From Planctomycetota bacterium (lineage in GTDB: Bacteria; Planctomycetota; Planctomycetia; Gemmatales; HRBIN36): DNA of 64,000 nucleotides. Below are positions 28,062 to 37,120 of the stretch, piece by piece. Every line of letters starts with the position of its first letter. The stretch's first letter is position 1. Location of the stretch: NCBI GenBank assembly GCA_014584395.1, contig JACTMY010000015.1:1-64000 (forward strand), written 5' to 3'. Below the pieces are notes generated by a model, which had not been told where the DNA came from, did not search any database, and saw nothing but the letters and a program-made list of their open reading frames with translations. The translations under genes were made by a program, and so were the position numbers.

Positions 28062-28955
28062 TCACACGCCTTTTGACCGCCGGTTACCCACCACGAAGAG
28101 AGACAGCCCCGGATCATCCTGACCCGGGACGAACGCAAACGCAGCACGCAAGGCATCGGCACATTGCCAGGCCTGTTCCATCCGATCGCAGAGGGCAAAA
28201 TAGGTGCTGCCGCTGCCGCTGAGTTGATGACCCAGCACGCCTAGGCCAGCTCCGTGTTGTTCGAACCATTGCCGCAGACCGCGCAAGCTCGGCAGCAGTT
28301 CGGCCGCCGGCTCTTCGAGTCGATTCCACAGGGCCGCCCCGATGGCGGCGCGATCTCCGCGGGCGCAGGCCGCCCGGAAGGCGGCGGAGCTGCGGGGCTG
28401 CTGCGGCCATGGCAAGCGGCGATACACTTCCGCCGTCGCGCACCCTTGCGTCGGGCAGACGAGCACCAGGGGCAGTTCAATCTCCAAAGCAAACGGTTCC
28501 ACCCGCTCGCCGCGGCCCGTGCACCAGGCCGCGGAATGGAAGAGAAAGAAGGGCACATCGCTGCCCAGCCGGGCCGCCAGTTGCACCAGTTCCACGTGCG
28601 GCAGATGGAGTTGCCAGATTTCATTCAAAGCGCGAAGGGTCAAAGCGGCGTCGCTGCTGCCGCCCCCCAAACCCGCGGCCAGGGGAATGCGTTTTTCCAG
28701 TCGAACGCCCACGCCGCCGCGATAACCCGCGTGTTCTTGCATCAGCCGGACGGCGCGCAGAATGAGGTTGCTTTCGTCCGTCGGGACGTCCGCGTGATCG
28801 CAGGTCAGCGAGACCGCTTCATCGGGCCAGAAATGAATGACGTCGGCCAGATCGATCGGCACCATGCAGGTTTCAATTTCGTGGAAACCGTCGGGCCTGG
28901 GACCATGGATTTCCAGGAAAAGATTGACCTTGGCATAGGCCTTGAGGGTGATCAT
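28062..28955 (-). CDS. ispE: 4-diphosphocytidyl-2-C-methyl-D-erythritol kinase
   Basis: IspE (297 aa) phosphorylates CDP-methylerythritol in the MEP route to isoprenoids. It is a GHMP kinase: AYAKVNLFLEI opens the protein, PLAAGLGGGSSDAA is the ATP loop, and LSGSGSTYFAL is the third motif. AAGGCGG precedes the ATG at 28955. The gene reads into spoVG after 98 bp, the same order (ispE then spoVG) as in Bacillus, where other genes can lie between them. Confidence 0.95.
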   Translation of the reverse strand: MITLKAYAKVNLFLEIHGPRPDGFHEIETCMVPIDLADVIHFWPDEAVSLTCDHADVPTDESNLILRAVRLMQEHAGYRGGVGVRLEKRIPLAAGLGGGSSDAALTLRALNEIWQLHLPHVELVQLAARLGSDVPFFLFHSAAWCTGRGERVEPFALEIELPLVLVCPTQGCATAEVYRRLPWPQQPRSSAAFRAACARGDRAAIGAALWNRLEEPAAELLPSLRGLRQWFEQHGAGLGVLGHQLSGSGSTYFALCDRMEQAWQCADALRAAFAFVPGQDDPGLSLFVVGNRRSKGV

Positions 28956-29344
28956 CTGCGGCCGCCTTGGCGCACGCTGCCGACTGAGCCGGTGAAGGGC
29001 CGTGCGTTTGGTTCGTTTTGTGCGGAACGACGATGGTGCCATGCTTCCGGGAACTTCCCTATTCTCCGGGCCAGGGCGGCACAGGACCACGAGCAAAAGG
29101 CCTGATCCAGGCCGCGCCATCTGGTTGTCGGGCCGAATCTTAACTTGAGGGGAAAGATGGGTCAAGCCCGATGCATGCCTTAATCCATCTCATTTTCTGC
29201 CTGCTTGGCATGATCTGGCAAGGCGATCCGGGGTCCAGGGTTGCTTCCGGTCCAGGTTCCATGTTGCACCGGCATGGGCAAAAGAAAAGCCTCAACTCCT
29301 TTCGGGGGAAAGTCGAGGCTGCGTTTTGCCGAGTCGGCGCCGGG
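28956..29344. other. Intergenic region upstream of ispE
   Basis: 389 bp between ispE and the zinc-ribbon membrane gene. It holds the terminator of the latter (29280-29320) and presumably the ispE promoter, which I could not identify. No coding frame is convincing. Confidence 0.5.
29280..29320 (-). terminator. Terminator of the zinc-ribbon membrane gene
   Basis: AGCCTC and GAGGCT close an imperfect longer stem (29288-29320); on the minus strand TTTTCTTT follows. Confidence 0.7.
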
Positions 29345-29992
29345 CTAGTTTCGATTGGCGGGAGCGGTGCTGTCGTGCCCCTTGAAGTTGGGGTCCATCT
29401 GCTTGCGGCGCTCTTCAAGTTCCTTCAAATCCGTCAAATTGGATGGCCCGCGACTCTTGCCATCGCCCATGTTCATGAAGATCACGACCAGGACGATGAC
29501 GATGATGAGCATGACCACGCCGCCCAGGATGCCAAGCATCATGCCCATGTTGACCGGGGGCTTGGTCTTCTTGCGCGGCCGCTGCGGACGATCATCGTAT
29601 TCGTCGTCATATGCTTCATCCTCGGCTTCGGTGATGGTGGGCCGCGCGGCGTGCGGCGGTATGGGCACGGCGGGCGCGCGATGCTTGGCCGACGATCCCA
29701 CGGGGGGCGCGGCGGGACGCGACGGCGAACGCATTTGCGCCGAGGAGCCGCGTGCTCCGGGTTGAACGTGCGGCCTGGCCATTTGCGCGGAAGAGCCGCC
29801 CACGGCATAGCTCCCCGCTGCTGCCGCGGCTGGCGCGGGATGTGCTTGCATCACGGGGGCCGTCGGGGTGACGCCCTTGACCACAAAAACGCTCTTGCAT
29901 TTCGGGCATTTGATTCGAGTATTGGGGGCAGGCACTTGCTGCAATTGCAAAACGACTTTGCAGGCCGGACACGCAAACTTGGACGCTGCCAT
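29345..29992 (-). CDS. Zinc-ribbon, single-pass membrane protein
   Basis: Protein of 215 aa. Residues 7-35 form a zinc ribbon (CPACK ... CPKCK) of the type found at the N-terminus of many planctomycete membrane proteins. A long Pro/Ala/Ser-rich low-complexity region with GSSAQM repeats follows, then acidic DDEYDD, a basic patch, one membrane helix at about 150-175 (very Val/Ile-rich) and a short tail. The start at 29992 is supported by AGGGGGA. Function unknown; the architecture suggests a cytoplasmic metal-binding head on a membrane anchor. Confidence 0.75.
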   Translation of the reverse strand: MAASKFACPACKVVLQLQQVPAPNTRIKCPKCKSVFVVKGVTPTAPVMQAHPAPAAAAAGSYAVGGSSAQMARPHVQPGARGSSAQMRSPSRPAAPPVGSSAKHRAPAVPIPPHAARPTITEAEDEAYDDEYDDRPQRPRKKTKPPVNMGMMLGILGGVVMLIIVIVLVVIFMNMGDGKSRGPSNLTDLKELEERRKQMDPNFKGHDSTAPANRN

Positions 29993-30148
29993 GGCAGGTC
30001 CCCCTTCACCGCTGAGAGAGAACTTGGACAATGAGAGAATCGCGACTTTCATCCAGTTTAAACAACGCCTTCACGACTTACAATGATTTTGTGGACTTCG
30101 TTTTCGTGAACGCATCCGTCATAAACCCTACCCTCGGCAAAGGATTCC

Positions 30149-31033
30149 ATGTTGTCCCCGCCGTCGCCCCTGTCCTTGGGTTCATGGGCCGCTTGTGCCT
30201 GTCTTTTGGAAGTGCAAGCCCCCAAGGCAGGCAACGTGCATCCCACCCAAGCCTTCGCCGACCTCGATTGGCTCGATTTCGCCCTGGCCGCCGCGGCCAT
30301 CGGACCGGTGTTTGACCGAGCGCCGGAGCTTTCCCTGGGGCAGCTTGTCCTGCAATCCATCCAGGCGACGCGGCAGGTCGCCGCCACCAACGTGAACTTG
30401 GGGATCGTCTTGCTCCTGGCGCCGCTCGCCCAAGTCCCCGCGACCGCGCTCGGTTCGCCGACCCAATACCGGCAAGCCCTGGGGCTGATCCTCGAGCGTG
30501 CGACCGTCGCCGATGCCGAAGCGGTTTACGAGGCCATACGTTTGGCCGCCCCTGCGGGCATGGGCCAGGCGCCGCGTCAAGACGTGCAGCAAACGCCCAC
30601 CCTGCCCTTGCGCGCCGTGATGAAGCTGGCCTGCCGGCGCGACCTCGTCGCCAGGCAATATGCCAATGGCTTTCACGACGTCTTGGGGTTTGGACTGAAG
30701 CAGTTGAAGTTATCACTCAAGCGGGAACCGTTGTCCTCCGCCATCGTGACCTTGCATTTGGCTTATCTGGCCAAGTTGGGGGACAGCCTCATTCAGCGGA
30801 AGTTAGGCCCGGCATTGAGCCAACAGACGCAGCGGCAAGCGCGAACCATCCTCGAGGCCGGCTGGCCGGGAAGCTCGCGCAGCCGGCGGCTCTTCGAGCG
30901 GTTCGATGCCTGGCTTCGCGCGGATGGCCATCGCCGCAACCCCGGGAGCACCGCTGACCTCGTGGCGGCGACGTTGTTCGCGGCGTTTCGACTGGGTCTA
31001 TTGAAACTGCCCCTTCAACATGCGTGGGGGTAA
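30149..31033 (+). CDS. Triphosphoribosyl-dephospho-CoA synthase-like (CitG/MdcB family)
   Basis: Protein of 294 aa. The family pattern is visible: KAGNVHPTQAFADLDWLDF near the N-terminus, NVNLGIVLLLAPLA (the NTNLG-like block), then a helical C-terminal half. True CitG makes the prosthetic group of citrate lyase, but no citrate or malonate lyase genes are nearby. CitG-like proteins also occur in genomes with tetrahydromethanopterin-linked C1 pathways, which planctomycetes can have. I infer that context as more likely but cannot confirm it. AAAGGATT precedes the ATG. Confidence 0.8.
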   Translation: MLSPPSPLSLGSWAACACLLEVQAPKAGNVHPTQAFADLDWLDFALAAAAIGPVFDRAPELSLGQLVLQSIQATRQVAATNVNLGIVLLLAPLAQVPATALGSPTQYRQALGLILERATVADAEAVYEAIRLAAPAGMGQAPRQDVQQTPTLPLRAVMKLACRRDLVARQYANGFHDVLGFGLKQLKLSLKREPLSSAIVTLHLAYLAKLGDSLIQRKLGPALSQQTQRQARTILEAGWPGSSRSRRLFERFDAWLRADGHRRNPGSTADLVAATLFAAFRLGLLKLPLQHAWG

Positions 31034-31266
31034 ACGTTCCGTGGATGATCGGCAACGATGAGCGGCAGCGCATGAGCGGGTTGACCATGCCCCTCAAACA
31101 GCGGTGGCTGTGAAGCCTTGCCGATCGCGTGGCCCCGCGGGACGGCCATGGAAAATCCCCGCCTGGCCAAGCCCCTTTTTGCTTGCTCGGGCTAGGCCGA
31201 AAGTTCACAATAAAAACCAAGTATTCCTACCTGTGCCGTCCATGCCATCCTCGATGGGAGACTACC

Positions 31267-34200
31267 TTGAAATCCCTACTCGCCTGGTTCTGTCTATTGT
31301 CGTTGACCCTGCCCATCTGCGGTCAAGGCCGAGAGTCGATTCTCCTGGCCAACAACCCCGCCCTGTCCCCGGATGGGAAAACCCTGGCCTTTGATTACGC
31401 CGGGGACATCTGGATCGTGCCCACCGATGGCGGCTTGGCGCGGCGCTTGACCCAGCATCCCAAGAAGGACGTGCAGCCCAAGTTTTCTCCCGACGGCAAG
31501 GAAATCGCCTTCATCAGCGATCGCACCGGCAGCAATCAAATTTTCATCCTCCCCGCCGACGGCAGCCAACTCCCCCGGCAGGTCACCTTCCACACCAGCG
31601 GCTACACGCTCCACGGCTGGCATCCCGACGGCCAGCAGCTCGTCGCCTCCGGGTCGCGCGACCATTACTGGCGGCACGCCGAGCGTTTCTTCCTCATCTC
31701 CGCCAAGGAGCGGAAGAACGAAACGCCCTTGTTCGATGATTATGGCACCAACGGCCAGCTCTCCCCCGACGGCAGCAAACTCCTCTTCACCCGCGAAGGG
31801 CATCAGTGGTGGCGGAAAGGATACCACGGCTCCCAGGCCGCGCAGGTGTGGATTTTCGATCTGAAGGACCATGTCTTCCAACCCCTCCTCCGCAAGGATT
31901 TCGACTGCCGCTGGCCCCTCTGGCGGCCCGATGGCAAGGCCATTTACTACGTCGGCGGTTCCGTCAAAAATCAAAACCTCATCGAATACGACTTGGAAAA
32001 GAAGCAGGAGCGCCCGCTCACCCAAATGCCCGACGACGCCGTCGTCTTCCCCTGTCTGTCCCGCGATGGTTCGACGATGGTCTTTCGCCATCGCTTCGAT
32101 TTCTATGAATTTCGGCCGATGCTCGGGAATCCGCCGCGCAAGATCGACATCTATCACGCCGAGGACACCGCGGCGGAAAAGATCAACCGCCGCACCTTGC
32201 AAGCGGCCACGCAGGTCGCCTTCTCCAAGGACGGCCTCGAAGTGGCCTTCATTGCCGGGGGCGACCTGTGGGTCATGGACACCGAACTCCGCGAACCCAA
32301 ACCGGTGACCAACACGCCCGAGGAAGAGCGCGACCCCGTCTTCACGCCCGACGGCGACGCGATCATGTTCGTCAGCCAGATGAAGGGACAATGCGACCTG
32401 TGGAAAGCCGCCAGGAAGGACGGCAAGCGCTACTGGTGGCAGAATGATCAGTTCGAACTCGCTCAGGTCACCAACGATGAAGAGATCGAATCCAACCTGA
32501 AATGGAGCCCCGAAGGGTCGCGGTTCGCCTTCATCAAGGGGCGCGGCGATCTTTACATCCAGGAAGCCAAGGGCGATGCTCCCAAGAAGCTGTTCTCCTC
32601 CTGGAGCCGCTGCGATTACGATTGGTCCCCCGACGGCAAGTGGCTCGTCTATGCCATCGACGACCACGACTTCAACCGCGACATCTGGATTCGGCCGATC
32701 GATGATTCCCGGCCGCCGTTCAACCTGTCGCGGAATCCGTTCAACGACGGCAACCCCGTCTGGTCCCCCAACGGCAAGATGATTGCCTTCATCGGCAACC
32801 GCGATCTGCGGGAAACAGATATCTTCTACGTCTGGCTCAATCCCGAGGACGATGAGAAGAGCACCCGAGATCGGACGATAGAAAAGGCCTTGGAGAAGAT
32901 GAAAAAAGGCCCCATGCCGCCCGACCCGACCCGTGCCGGACCCGTTGGCACCAGCCCCGAACCGTCCACCGACCCCGGCGCGCCGCGCCGCCGCCGACCC
33001 TCGGACAGATTCGATCCCCTGATCGACGATCCGCCCCAACCGCCGCCGCCCGCGGGGCAGGAAGCTGAAAAGGGCAAGGAAGGCGAAGCAGCCAAGCCGC
33101 CCGCCAAGCCCGCCGTTCCCCCGGTGGTTATCAACTTCGATCGGCTCCATGAACGCGTCCGCCGCCTGCCCACGCCGCAGGTCTCCGAAAGCGGTCTGTT
33201 CTGGTCGCCGGATTCCAAGAAACTGGCCTTCACGGCGACGATCGATGGCAAGCGCGGTCTTTACACCATCGACCTGCCCGATGATCCGAAGGCCAAGCTG
33301 TACAGCGAAACCGTGGTCAGCCAGCCTGTTTGGCTGAAGATCGGCAACCAGATCGTCGGCCACAGCGCCGGGCTGCCCACAACCTTGATGGCCCGCGGTC
33401 CCGGCGCCGCCACGGCCACGACCTTGCGCTTCACCTGCCTGCAAACCGAGGACCTGCCTGCCAAGTATCTGGCGGTCTTCGACCTCGCCTGGCAGACCAT
33501 GCGGGATAACTTTTACGACGAACGCCTGGGCAACAACGACTGGAACGCCATCCGCGCCAAGTATCGCACCATGGCCGGCCGCGTCCCCGATGCTGATTCC
33601 CTGGCCGTCGTCGTCAACATGATGCTCGGCGAACTGAACGGCTCGCACCTCGGCTTCTCCATCACGGGCGGAGTGCCGCGCCGACCCACTCCAGCCGTCG
33701 AGCCGGAACCGGCCACCGGCCAGTGGGTGGAAACCACCGCCCACCTGGGCGTCCGCTTCGATCCTTCCTTCGAGGGGCCGGGCTTGAAAATCCGCGACGT
33801 GCTCCCGGAAGGCCCCGCGGATCAGGAGAAGAGCAAGCTCGCGGCAGGAGAGGTCATCCTCAAGATCGATGGCACCGCTGTCCAGCCGACGATGGACTTG
33901 ACCCAGGTTCTCAACGGCAACCTGGCCCGCGACGTCGTCCTCACGGTCAAAGGCAGCGACGACAAGGAACGCACCGTCACGATCCGACCCATCAGCTACG
34001 CCGCGGCCCGCAACCTGCTCTATCGCAAGTGGCTCAAAGACAATCAGGAAATGGCGGATCGGCTCTCCGGCGGCAAGCTCGGCTATCTCCACATCTCCGC
34101 CATGAGCATGGACACCTTCTTCAAGTTTCAGGACGAACTCTTCAAGATCGGCCATGACAAGGACGGCCTGATCATCGACGTCCGTGAAAACGGCGGCGGC

Positions 34201-34695
34201 TCCACGGCCGACCATCTGCTCACCGCCCTGACCCAGCCCGTCCATGCCCTAACCATCCCCCGCGGCGGCGCCACGCCAGGCTATCCCCAGGACCGCAAAA
34301 TTTACGCCTCCTGGAACAAGCCCATCGTCGTCCTTTGCAATCAAAACAGCTTCAGCAACGCGGAGATCTTTAGCCACGCCGTCAAGACGCTCAAGCGCGG
34401 CCAGCTCGTGGGCGTGCCCACCGCCGGCGGCGTCATCAGCACCGGCGGCACCGCCATCATGGACGTCGGCTTCATTCGCCTGCCTTTCCGCGGCTGGTAT
34501 CTGATCAACGACGGCGAGGACATGGAACTGAACGGCGCCGTCCCGCATCACGTGCTCTGGCCCGAGCCGGAACAGATGCCCAAGGGCAAGGACATTCAAC
34601 TGGAGAAGGCCGTCGAAGTGCTGCAGGCGGAGGTGAAAGCCTGGCAGGATCACCCGCAGCCGAAACCGCGCAAGGCCACCGAACGCGGCTCGTAA
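31267..34695 (+). CDS. Tricorn-like S41 peptidase, secreted
   Basis: Protein of 1142 aa from a TTG start at 31267. The TTG is preceded by GGGAG and yields a clean signal peptide (KSLLAWFCLLSLTLPICGQ); the frame is open upstream but that part is not credible. The N-terminal half contains WD40/TolB-like propeller repeats (NPALSPDGKTLAFDYAGDI, SPDGKEIAFISDR, SPNGKMIAFIGNR). A Pro/Lys-rich linker follows around residues 555-620. Then come a tricorn C1-like region with NGSHLGFS (catalytic His), a PDZ domain and the S41 core with NQNSFSNAEIF (nucleophile Ser). It is expected to degrade peptides in the periplasm. A strong terminator follows. Confidence 0.93.
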   Translation: MKSLLAWFCLLSLTLPICGQGRESILLANNPALSPDGKTLAFDYAGDIWIVPTDGGLARRLTQHPKKDVQPKFSPDGKEIAFISDRTGSNQIFILPADGSQLPRQVTFHTSGYTLHGWHPDGQQLVASGSRDHYWRHAERFFLISAKERKNETPLFDDYGTNGQLSPDGSKLLFTREGHQWWRKGYHGSQAAQVWIFDLKDHVFQPLLRKDFDCRWPLWRPDGKAIYYVGGSVKNQNLIEYDLEKKQERPLTQMPDDAVVFPCLSRDGSTMVFRHRFDFYEFRPMLGNPPRKIDIYHAEDTAAEKINRRTLQAATQVAFSKDGLEVAFIAGGDLWVMDTELREPKPVTNTPEEERDPVFTPDGDAIMFVSQMKGQCDLWKAARKDGKRYWWQNDQFELAQVTNDEEIESNLKWSPEGSRFAFIKGRGDLYIQEAKGDAPKKLFSSWSRCDYDWSPDGKWLVYAIDDHDFNRDIWIRPIDDSRPPFNLSRNPFNDGNPVWSPNGKMIAFIGNRDLRETDIFYVWLNPEDDEKSTRDRTIEKALEKMKKGPMPPDPTRAGPVGTSPEPSTDPGAPRRRRPSDRFDPLIDDPPQPPPPAGQEAEKGKEGEAAKPPAKPAVPPVVINFDRLHERVRRLPTPQVSESGLFWSPDSKKLAFTATIDGKRGLYTIDLPDDPKAKLYSETVVSQPVWLKIGNQIVGHSAGLPTTLMARGPGAATATTLRFTCLQTEDLPAKYLAVFDLAWQTMRDNFYDERLGNNDWNAIRAKYRTMAGRVPDADSLAVVVNMMLGELNGSHLGFSITGGVPRRPTPAVEPEPATGQWVETTAHLGVRFDPSFEGPGLKIRDVLPEGPADQEKSKLAAGEVILKIDGTAVQPTMDLTQVLNGNLARDVVLTVKGSDDKERTVTIRPISYAAARNLLYRKWLKDNQEMADRLSGGKLGYLHISAMSMDTFFKFQDELFKIGHDKDGLIIDVRENGGGSTADHLLTALTQPVHALTIPRGGATPGYPQDRKIYASWNKPIVVLCNQNSFSNAEIFSHAVKTLKRGQLVGVPTAGGVISTGGTAIMDVGFIRLPFRGWYLINDGEDMELNGAVPHHVLWPEPEQMPKGKDIQLEKAVEVLQAEVKAWQDHPQPKPRKATERGS

Positions 34696-34743
34696 GGTTA
34701 GACGAGCAACATGCTCGATGGCGGTCAGTTCGGATCACCAATC

Positions 34744-34777
34744 AGCCCGAACCTGCGCCAGGCGGTTCGGGCTTTTT
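34744..34777 (+). terminator. Rho-independent terminator of the tricorn-like gene
   Basis: Perfect 10-bp stem AGCCCGAACC / GGTTCGGGCT, loop of 10 nt, then five Ts. Confidence 0.9.
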
Positions 34778-34798
34778 CATGCCCATGACAACCACCGT

Positions 34799-34966
34799 TT
34801 ATGCCGGGGTCAGGGTTTGCTGGCGTTTGCACCAGAGGATCAAGCCGGCGCTGATCGCCACCACCGCCGCGACCAGGCCGAGCCAGAGATATTTCCACGG
34901 AAACGGCCGATCCTCGGGGAAAAGATGCGCGGACCGCCTTTTAAATAGGCATCCTCGAGAAACCAT
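34799..34966 (-). CDS. Small single-pass membrane protein (55 aa)
   Basis: Reading frame of 55 codons on the minus strand, ATG at 34966, TAA at 34799. AGGAG lies 8 nt before the ATG. The protein has a basic N-terminus, FPEDRPFPWKYLWLG, a membrane helix of about 20 residues (LGLVAAVVAISAGLILW) and a basic end CKRQQ. Good ribosome site and positive flanks of the helix argue that it is real. There is no homology that I recognise. Confidence 0.5.
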   Translation of the reverse strand: MVSRGCLFKRRSAHLFPEDRPFPWKYLWLGLVAAVVAISAGLILWCKRQQTLTPA

Positions 34967-35211
34967 CTGAACGTCTCCTGGCCGGCGCGGGCTGACTCTT
35001 TCGGCCGGGCGGGGGAGTATTTTGCCCGGGGGATACGTCGAAGGTTGCAGTGGGAGAAAGTTTCAACGCTGGCCCGTCAACGAACCCCTTGCGACGGTAT
35101 GGGGTTTGCGGATAGGATAGCAGCATGGCCGGGAGGAGCGGGGCAGAATTCAACCCCGCCAAGCGTGGAATGACTTGAATCCGTCCCGTTCGCGTCGCCA
35201 TAGGCAGCCGC

Positions 35212-36990
35212 ATGACCTCAAAACTCAATCCCGATGACATTCAAGCCGGGGCCGCCGCCAAACTGGAGCCGGCAGCCGCCGAGCCTGCCGCCCCTTCTGC
35301 GGAAGGCAAGCCGACGAATTATTCGGGCCTGACGCTGTCGAACGATTTCAAACTGCTCCGCCGCCTGGGCGAGGGCGGGATGGGGCAGGTCTATTTGGCC
35401 GAGCAGCTTTCCCTTAAGCGCCGGGTGGCGGTCAAGCTGCTCCGCAATGAACTGTCCACGGATGAAATCTCGCGCCGCCGTTTCGAGACCGAAGCCAAGG
35501 CCGTGGCCCAGCTCAATCATCCCAACATCGTTCAGGTCTATGCCGTGGGGGAGCAGCAGGGCTTGCTCTACATGGCGTTGGAGTTCGTCGATGGTTGGAC
35601 GCTCAAGGATTTCCTGCAAAGGAAAGGCCCGCCGGACGTTCCTATCGCCCTATCGATCATGAAGCAGGTGGCCGCCGCGCTGACGCGCGCCGCCGAGGTG
35701 GGCGTCATCCACCGCGACATCAAGCCCGAAAACATCCTGATGACCCGCAAGGTCGAGGTCAAGGTGACGGATTTTGGCTTGTCCCGCATCATCGGCCAGG
35801 CCCAGGGCCTCAGCCTCACGCAGACCGGCACGGCCATGGGCACGCCTTTGTACATGAGCCCCGAGCAGGTCATGGGCCAGCCGCTGGACCCGCGGACGGA
35901 TTTATACTCCTTCGGAGCGACGTGCTATCACCTGTTAACCGGCCAGCCGCCCTTCACTGGCGATTCGGCCATGGCAGTGGGGATCAAGCACGTTCAAGAG
36001 GACCCCACGCCAATCAAGACGCTGCGGCCCGATCTGCCCAACGACCTGTGCCTGTTCGTTCAGAGGCTCATGGCCAAGGACCCCAGCGATCGGTATCAAA
36101 CCGCCCGTGAAGCCCTGCGCGATTTGAAGAAACTGACCGAGCTGATCTTGGGCAGCGGCAGCTCCAACACGGGCTTGAACCTGGCCGGGATGAACAGCTC
36201 CACCAAGTTGGCCGCCCCAACCGTGGCACCCAAGGTCGAAGTCGCTCCCCTGGATGAAACTCTGCCCTATGTCCAAACGCGCCGCTTTTCACGGACCTGG
36301 CTGCCCTGGGCGGTCTTGGCCTCCTTGATCCTGGCGATTTGCTTTGGCGCCTTCGCTGGCCAATATCTCAAAAATGGGATTCCAAGCATCGCCACCAGTC
36401 CGCTGCACACCACGCCATCCGTCGCGTCTCAGACCACCCAGTCCACTCCACCGTCCCCCATGGCTACGCCACCCGGACCTGTTCAGCGCCCCCCCCGCAA
36501 GCCGCGCGGCTCGGAACCCGATCGCTACGAACGCGACTTGCGGGAGAAGGTGGATTTGACGAAAACCCCGCCGCAGCCGCCGCGGAACATCGCCAGCGGC
36601 GTCCGGGTGCGGGCCGATTTGCTGCATTATTTCCTGAGCGATCCGCCCCACTTCGCCAAAGCCACGGAGCTGGCCGAGGATTTGACGAACAGTGCCCTGC
36701 CCACCTATCGAACCCTCGGGATGCTGAGCCATGGGATCATCGCCGCCTATCAGAACCAACCGGACAAGGCGATAGACTGGTTCCTTAAGGCCCTGCAGGA
36801 TGATCAACCGCTGGACTTTAATCGACCCATCGGCGTCGTGGCCATGTGCCGGCTGCATGCTGAGTTGAATCAATTAGTCCAAGATTCCCTGGAGAAGATC
36901 AGCCAAAAGAAGGAATTGCCCCCGCGGCTCAAGCGCTTCGAGGAAACGCTGGGCACGAGGCGGCGCGAACCCCGCCTTCCGCCGCCATGA
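35212..36990 (+). CDS. Membrane-anchored Ser/Thr protein kinase
   Basis: Kinase of 592 aa. The kinase domain at about 46-310 is complete: GEGGMGQVYLAE, VAVKLL, HRDIKPENIL, DFG and YMSPEQ. A linker leads to a membrane helix at about 362-382 (WLPWAVLASLILAICFGAFAG). The extracytoplasmic part is Pro/Thr-rich, then a helical TPR-like region (about 460-560) that may sense a ligand or partner. This is the second kinase in the window and differs from the soluble one at 21979. Confidence 0.94.
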   Translation: MTSKLNPDDIQAGAAAKLEPAAAEPAAPSAEGKPTNYSGLTLSNDFKLLRRLGEGGMGQVYLAEQLSLKRRVAVKLLRNELSTDEISRRRFETEAKAVAQLNHPNIVQVYAVGEQQGLLYMALEFVDGWTLKDFLQRKGPPDVPIALSIMKQVAAALTRAAEVGVIHRDIKPENILMTRKVEVKVTDFGLSRIIGQAQGLSLTQTGTAMGTPLYMSPEQVMGQPLDPRTDLYSFGATCYHLLTGQPPFTGDSAMAVGIKHVQEDPTPIKTLRPDLPNDLCLFVQRLMAKDPSDRYQTAREALRDLKKLTELILGSGSSNTGLNLAGMNSSTKLAAPTVAPKVEVAPLDETLPYVQTRRFSRTWLPWAVLASLILAICFGAFAGQYLKNGIPSIATSPLHTTPSVASQTTQSTPPSPMATPPGPVQRPPRKPRGSEPDRYERDLREKVDLTKTPPQPPRNIASGVRVRADLLHYFLSDPPHFAKATELAEDLTNSALPTYRTLGMLSHGIIAAYQNQPDKAIDWFLKALQDDQPLDFNRPIGVVAMCRLHAELNQLVQDSLEKISQKKELPPRLKRFEETLGTRRREPRLPPP

Positions 36991-37054
36991 TTTTCCTAGC
37001 AAACCTCGCGATGGGAATGAACCGCCAGGGAAAAGTGCCCTGAGTTGAGCCATT

Positions 37055-37091
37055 AAAAAACGGCCCCGAGGTGGGGCCGTTCGTTGTTTTT
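37055..37091. terminator. Bidirectional terminator
   Basis: AACGGCCCC / GGGGCCGTT perfect stem with a 5-nt loop. T runs lie on both sides: TTTTTT on the minus strand, CGTTGTTTTT on the plus. It serves the convergent kinase gene and secreted-protein gene. Confidence 0.85.
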
Positions 37092-37120
37092 GGGGATTCG
37101 ATCAAAGCCAGCCGGGCCGT

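Noticed and set aside
31294-34245. 983-codon minus-strand frame opposite the tricorn-like gene
   Set aside because: Composition (Asp, Val, Gly, Glu heavy without domain) is that of an antisense frame; the plus strand has clear protease and propeller motifs.
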